Part shown: piece by piece, positions 39,291-41,881 of the stretch
Layout of the letters: every line of letters begins with the position of its first letter
Position numbering within the stretch: the first letter of the stretch is position 1
NCBI GenBank assembly: GCA_017962605.1
Contig: JAGCUY010000101.1
Location: forward strand, 1 to 41,881
Source of the DNA: Kiritimatiellia bacterium
GTDB lineage: Bacteria > Verrucomicrobiota > Kiritimatiellia > RFP12 > JAAYLN01
Reading direction: 5' to 3'
Length of the DNA stretch: 41,881 bases
Translations under genes and position numbers: made by a program
The notes under the pieces: model-generated
Told to the model about the DNA's origin: nothing
Database searches by the model: none
What the model saw: the letters and a program-made list of their open reading frames with translations, nothing else

Positions 39291-40749
39291 GGAATACCTC
39301 CGCCTGGAAGGTCTCGAAGGAAGCGCCCTCGCGCCATGCGTCGGCGTCAAGGCCGGCCTTCATCGAAAGGTGGGTGAGGGTGGTGGGCAAGTCCCAGCCC
39401 TGCTCTGGCGCGACCTGGGGCAGGAATACGGCGAAGGCGCCGTCCTTCTCAATGGTCATGCCGTCGCGGCCGAGGACGATGTCATGCCACGAGGCGACGG
39501 GGCAGGGGGGCGTGAGGGCGGAGATTTCCACGCGAAGTCCGGCAAGCTCGCGTTCCCGGACGGGCGAGAAGCGCGGGTCGCGGAGCGCGGAATCTACGGC
39601 GCGGGCCGCGACGGCCTCGACGAGAGGGCGCATGGGCAGCATCTCTCCTATGCAGCCGCGCAGTGCGCCGGTGTCCTTTTCGTTGAGGGTTACGAATGCG
39701 CCCATCTTGGCGAGGGTCGCCTTTGGCGCGTCCTCGACGAGCTTTTTGGCGTCAAGGCGTGGTTCCCTCCGCACCGCGCGTTCAAGCGATTCGCGGGCGA
39801 CGCGAAGGAGGTATGCGCGGTCGTCGGCGGAGAAGAGTTCTTCGGCGCCGCCGCCGATGCGCACGCGCCCGGCGGCCGCCAGGTAGCAGACGAAGCGCGA
39901 GAAGTCGCGGTCGGGGTCGGACGATGTCGCGTATCTCAGGCGGACGATTGACGAGGCGTCCTTGGGGAAGGCGCGGAGGGCGAGCTCGATGGGGACTCGT
40001 CCGCAGATTGTGGCGCCGGTGCGCTTCACGAATGCGGCGAAGCCATCGGCGTCGCCGGCGGCGATGAAGTCGAACGCCTTGGCGTCAGTGGCCGCGACCT
40101 GCTCGCGAACCTCCTCGTCGCCGTCTGTACCGTAGGGGGCGTAGGAGAAATCGGAGCCGTAGTGGGTGAAATCGGAGGAGATGACAAGCAGCGTGTCCTC
40201 GTCCATGAGGCGGGTGAGGGCGCGTGCGCACATGCCCATTTGGTCTTGGCCAAAGGAACCCATCACAAGCGGGACGATTGAGAAGCCGTCGCCAAGGGCG
40301 AGCTGGAGAAGGGGATACTCAATCTGGGCGGAGTGCTCGGCGTCGTGGACGCGGTTGTTGCGGGCGACGGGTGCGACAAGGGCGAGGCGGTCGAGCCAGT
40401 CGCGGTCGATGGGGATTTCGCCGAGAGGGGTGGAGACTGCATCGGCCTCGGGGGCGACGAGACGGTTCTCAATCCATGCGCGGTGGCTTGGCGCCAGGAT
40501 GACGACGCGGCGGAACTTCGCGCCCTTTACGGTGCGGACGGCGCGCCAGGCCGTCTCGCCGGAGTAGGCCCATCCTGCATGGGGGAGAATGAGGAGGTTC
40601 ACGCCCTCCGGCGGCGCCGCCTCGTCGGCGGTGGCGACGGCCTCCCACCTGGCTGCGGTGTCGCGGATGGATTGTTCTGTTCCCGGATACCAGCTTCCGG
40701 CGATAGTGCTTATGAGAGCCATGTTTGTTAATGCATGATTGATTCTCAT
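39283..40749 (-). CDS. amrB: MEMO1-AMMECR1 fusion protein (AmmeMemoRadiSam B and A)
   Basis: A 488-residue fusion. Residues about 10-280 are the MEMO domain: IAGSWYPGTEQ, LILPHAGWAYSGETAW, LAPSHRAW, EHSAQIEYPLLQ and ISSDFTHYG, with the His residues that in relatives bind metal. Residues about 300-488 are the AMMECR1 domain: AFVTLNEKDTGALRGCIGEM, DSALRDPRFSPVRERELAGL and a C-terminal WREGASFETFQAEVF. Fusions of this kind are known from other bacteria. Together with the radical SAM partner it forms the conserved three-part system of unknown reaction. GGA lies just before the ATG at 40749; the ATG at 40722 (MALISTIAGSWYPG) matches the family N-terminus better and may be the true start. Confidence 0.93.
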   Translation of the reverse strand: MRINHALTNMALISTIAGSWYPGTEQSIRDTAARWEAVATADEAAPPEGVNLLILPHAGWAYSGETAWRAVRTVKGAKFRRVVILAPSHRAWIENRLVAPEADAVSTPLGEIPIDRDWLDRLALVAPVARNNRVHDAEHSAQIEYPLLQLALGDGFSIVPLVMGSFGQDQMGMCARALTRLMDEDTLLVISSDFTHYGSDFSYAPYGTDGDEEVREQVAATDAKAFDFIAAGDADGFAAFVKRTGATICGRVPIELALRAFPKDASSIVRLRYATSSDPDRDFSRFVCYLAAAGRVRIGGGAEELFSADDRAYLLRVARESLERAVRREPRLDAKKLVEDAPKATLAKMGAFVTLNEKDTGALRGCIGEMLPMRPLVEAVAARAVDSALRDPRFSPVRERELAGLRVEISALTPPCPVASWHDIVLGRDGMTIEKDGAFAVFLPQVAPEQGWDLPTTLTHLSMKAGLDADAWREGASFETFQAEVFHE

Positions 40750-40771
40750 GGTTCCAAGTACAACACATTAC

Positions 40772-40801
40772 ATTATACCACTACACCCAAGTGCATCGCA
40801 A
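40772..40801 (-). promoter_or_regulatory. Promoter of the MEMO-AMMECR1/radical SAM operon
   Basis: On the minus strand TTGCGA (40796-40801), an 18-base spacer and TATAAT (40772-40777) with TGG before it (extended -10). Transcription should begin near 40765. Confidence 0.75.
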
Positions 40802-40848
40802 GAAAAAAAACTGAGAAAGGATGTCGTTTCTCAAGGTAAATGGCTCAT

Positions 40849-40883
40849 TTGACAGAACAGGACAGGACAAAAAATGGTATAAT
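40849..40883 (+). promoter_or_regulatory. Promoter of the ASCH-like gene
   Basis: TGGTATAAT (40875-40883) is a perfect extended -10. A TTGACA (40849-40854) is present but 23 bases away, too far for a standard -35 box, so the extended -10 probably carries the promoter. Exactly 7 bases separate the box from the ATG at 40891. Confidence 0.6.
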
Positions 40884-40890
40884 ATGCAAC

Positions 40891-41700
40891 ATGGAAAAGA
40901 ATAATCAGCCAATGGGACTTTTGAAAATCCATCGCAAGTATTGCGACAGGATACTGGCGGGGAAAAAGAAATACGAATTCCGCAAGCAATGCCCTTCATG
41001 GGTGTCGCCAGGTTGCGACATGGTGCTGTGCAGTTCAGATGCGCCGGCGACATTGCTGGCTGTTTTTGAAATCGGCGAAATCCTTTCTGGAACGCCAGAG
41101 GAAGTGTGGCAGCGGACTTTCCCAGATGGTGGCATCGAGCATGAGGACTATATGCGCTACTATGAGGGCCAACAGACGGCCTTCGCATTTGAAATTTGTT
41201 TTGTCCGACGCTTCATAGGCGAGGATACGGTAGCAGAGACCTTGGGCAGGAACTTCATCCCGCATTCCTTTGCCATGCTTTCCCCTGATCAGGCAAATGA
41301 GGTCCGCAGTCTTCTGCCTCGACTGTGGGGGAACATGGCGACGGACTTCAACGAATCGGACTGTGAGTATTTGTCGCATGACGAACTCTGGGGATTGGCC
41401 CAGGAAGATGTCCGCGCAATGGCGGCATTCTATTATCGCTACCAATATGACGACAACCCCGTCATAAAGGCGGAGGTTCGGGCAATACTGAAAGAACTTG
41501 CGGAAAATGTCGGGACAGGTTTTTGGCCCGTGGAATGGTATGCCACGCTTCGGGACAGTGATGACCCCGAAGAGCGTAAAGAGGCAGAAGTCTTGAAAAG
41601 GCAAATACTTGAGGACGGAAGTTTCGATAAAGAACTATTGCAGTCATATGGACAGGCTTATCCCCCAAAAATGGGGGATAAACTGTCCCCCGATTTCTGA
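40891..41700 (+). CDS. ASCH/PUA-like domain protein
   Basis: A 269-residue protein. The N-terminal 110 residues look like an ASCH/PUA fold: LLKIHRKYCDRILAGKKKYEFRKQ is close to the usual opening, followed by MVLCSSDAPATLLAVFEIGEIL and FAFEICFVRRF. Such domains bind RNA or modified nucleic-acid bases and are common in accessory and mobile DNA. The rest (about residues 130-269) is helical, with no recognised domain: HDELWGLAQEDVRAMAAFYY and DPEERKEAEVLKRQILEDG. The ATG at 40891 is chosen since LLKIHRKY begins shortly after it and a -10 box lies 7 bases upstream; the upstream frame from 40840 would overlap that promoter. Codon use is A/T-rich compared with neighbours, suggesting transfer. Confidence 0.75.
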   Translation: MEKNNQPMGLLKIHRKYCDRILAGKKKYEFRKQCPSWVSPGCDMVLCSSDAPATLLAVFEIGEILSGTPEEVWQRTFPDGGIEHEDYMRYYEGQQTAFAFEICFVRRFIGEDTVAETLGRNFIPHSFAMLSPDQANEVRSLLPRLWGNMATDFNESDCEYLSHDELWGLAQEDVRAMAAFYYRYQYDDNPVIKAEVRAILKELAENVGTGFWPVEWYATLRDSDDPEERKEAEVLKRQILEDGSFDKELLQSYGQAYPPKMGDKLSPDF

Positions 41701-41748
41701 GACCCGCATGGATACTGGGTTTGACAGGAGTTGCCGTATATGAAAAAA

Positions 41749-41808
41749 CGGGAAGACTTTTCGTTTTGGCATAATAGCCATGCAAAAAAACGGACGAAAG
41801 GATCTTCC
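41749..41808. repeat. Imperfect inverted repeat around the last promoter
   Basis: CGGGAAGACTTTTCGTTTT (41749-41767) and AAAACGGACGAAAGGATCTTCC (41787-41808) are imperfect inverted copies, with the extended -10 box TGGCATAAT (41768-41775) between the arms. It could be an operator, a leader hairpin holding the AAAGGA ribosome binding site, or the end of an insertion element whose body lies to the right of the window. Confidence 0.6.
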
Positions 41809-41809
41809 C

Positions 41810-41881
41810 GTGGATACAATTATACTGAAAAGCGACCTTGGGCGCACATGCGACGAGTTTGTCGAGGGGCTGTTCGCCGGC
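41810..41881 (+). CDS. Truncated gene at the window edge, unknown
   Basis: Only the first 24 codons are present, reading VDTIILKSDLGRTCDEFVEG and onward to the window end. The GTG at 41810 is preferred because AAAGGA lies 7 bases upstream. An in-frame ATG at 41780 sits at or before the predicted transcription start of the TGGCATAAT promoter, so it is unlikely. No family can be named from so short a piece. A transposase next to a terminal inverted repeat is one possibility; a gene regulated by a leader hairpin is another. Confidence 0.5.
   Translation, partial: MDTIILKSDLGRTCDEFVEGLFAG

Overview
The window looks like a chromosomal piece of a GC-rich Gram-negative bacterium of the PVC group, most plausibly a gut-type Kiritimatiellota/Verrucomicrobia-like organism. 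This is an inference from the mix of genes: very large secreted LamG-type proteins, beta-helix secreted proteins, unusual glycosidases with an AraC regulator, a Gfo/Idh oxidoreductase, a glycyl radical enzyme and a MEMO/AMMECR1/radical-SAM module. No ribosomal RNA is present to confirm it. Coding density is high, and genes are mostly single or in short same-strand runs.

Layout. 1-5.0 kb (+): an S1-domain protein, an overlapping unknown gene, fabG and a secreted HExxH protein. 5.1-5.7 kb (-): a YefM/ParE-type toxin-antitoxin pair. 5.9-7.4 kb (-): a Gfo/Idh/MocA oxidoreductase. 7.6-20.4 kb (-): a secreted-protein locus, in transcription order a serpin, a 618-residue protein with a tail-collar-like C-terminus, a 21-unit minisatellite, a small four-helix-bundle protein, and a 2957-residue secreted LamG/dockerin-like protein. 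20.5-25.3 kb: a HAD phosphatase, tRNA-Arg(CCT), rdgB-tatD, a small secreted unknown and an M18 aminopeptidase. 25.4-33.5 kb (-): M42 peptidase, AraC regulator, a secreted TIM-barrel-like protein, a beta-helix-like secreted protein and a glycyl radical enzyme. 33.7-38.4 kb (+): an AAA/DUF4143 ATPase and a two-gene glycosidase unit. 38.4-40.7 kb (-): a MEMO-AMMECR1 fusion with its radical SAM partner. 40.9-41.9 kb (+): an ASCH/PUA-like protein and a truncated gene.

Promoters are unusually readable. Several show TTGCGG-like -35 boxes 17-18 bp from TATAAT-like -10 boxes, often with the extended TGn motif. In four genes the -10 box sits only 7-9 bp before the start codon and no Shine-Dalgarno sequence is visible, suggesting leaderless mRNAs.

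The most distinctive feature is the repeat content. Gene borders are decorated with heptanucleotide tandem repeats of several sequences, recalling the STRR repeats of cyanobacteria; they abut or overlap start codons, stop codons and a promoter. A second family, with core AATGAAGGGYGCC, forms the 19-bp minisatellite, brackets the four-helix-bundle gene at its start and stop, and appears in inverted orientation as a 26-bp triplication inside the signal-peptide code of the giant protein, where each copy is read in a different frame. The best candidate for an undescribed system is this four-helix-bundle gene plus repeat module next to a collar-domain gene that ends in a strong hairpin. The arrangement resembles parts of a diversity-generating retroelement, but no reverse transcriptase is present in the window.
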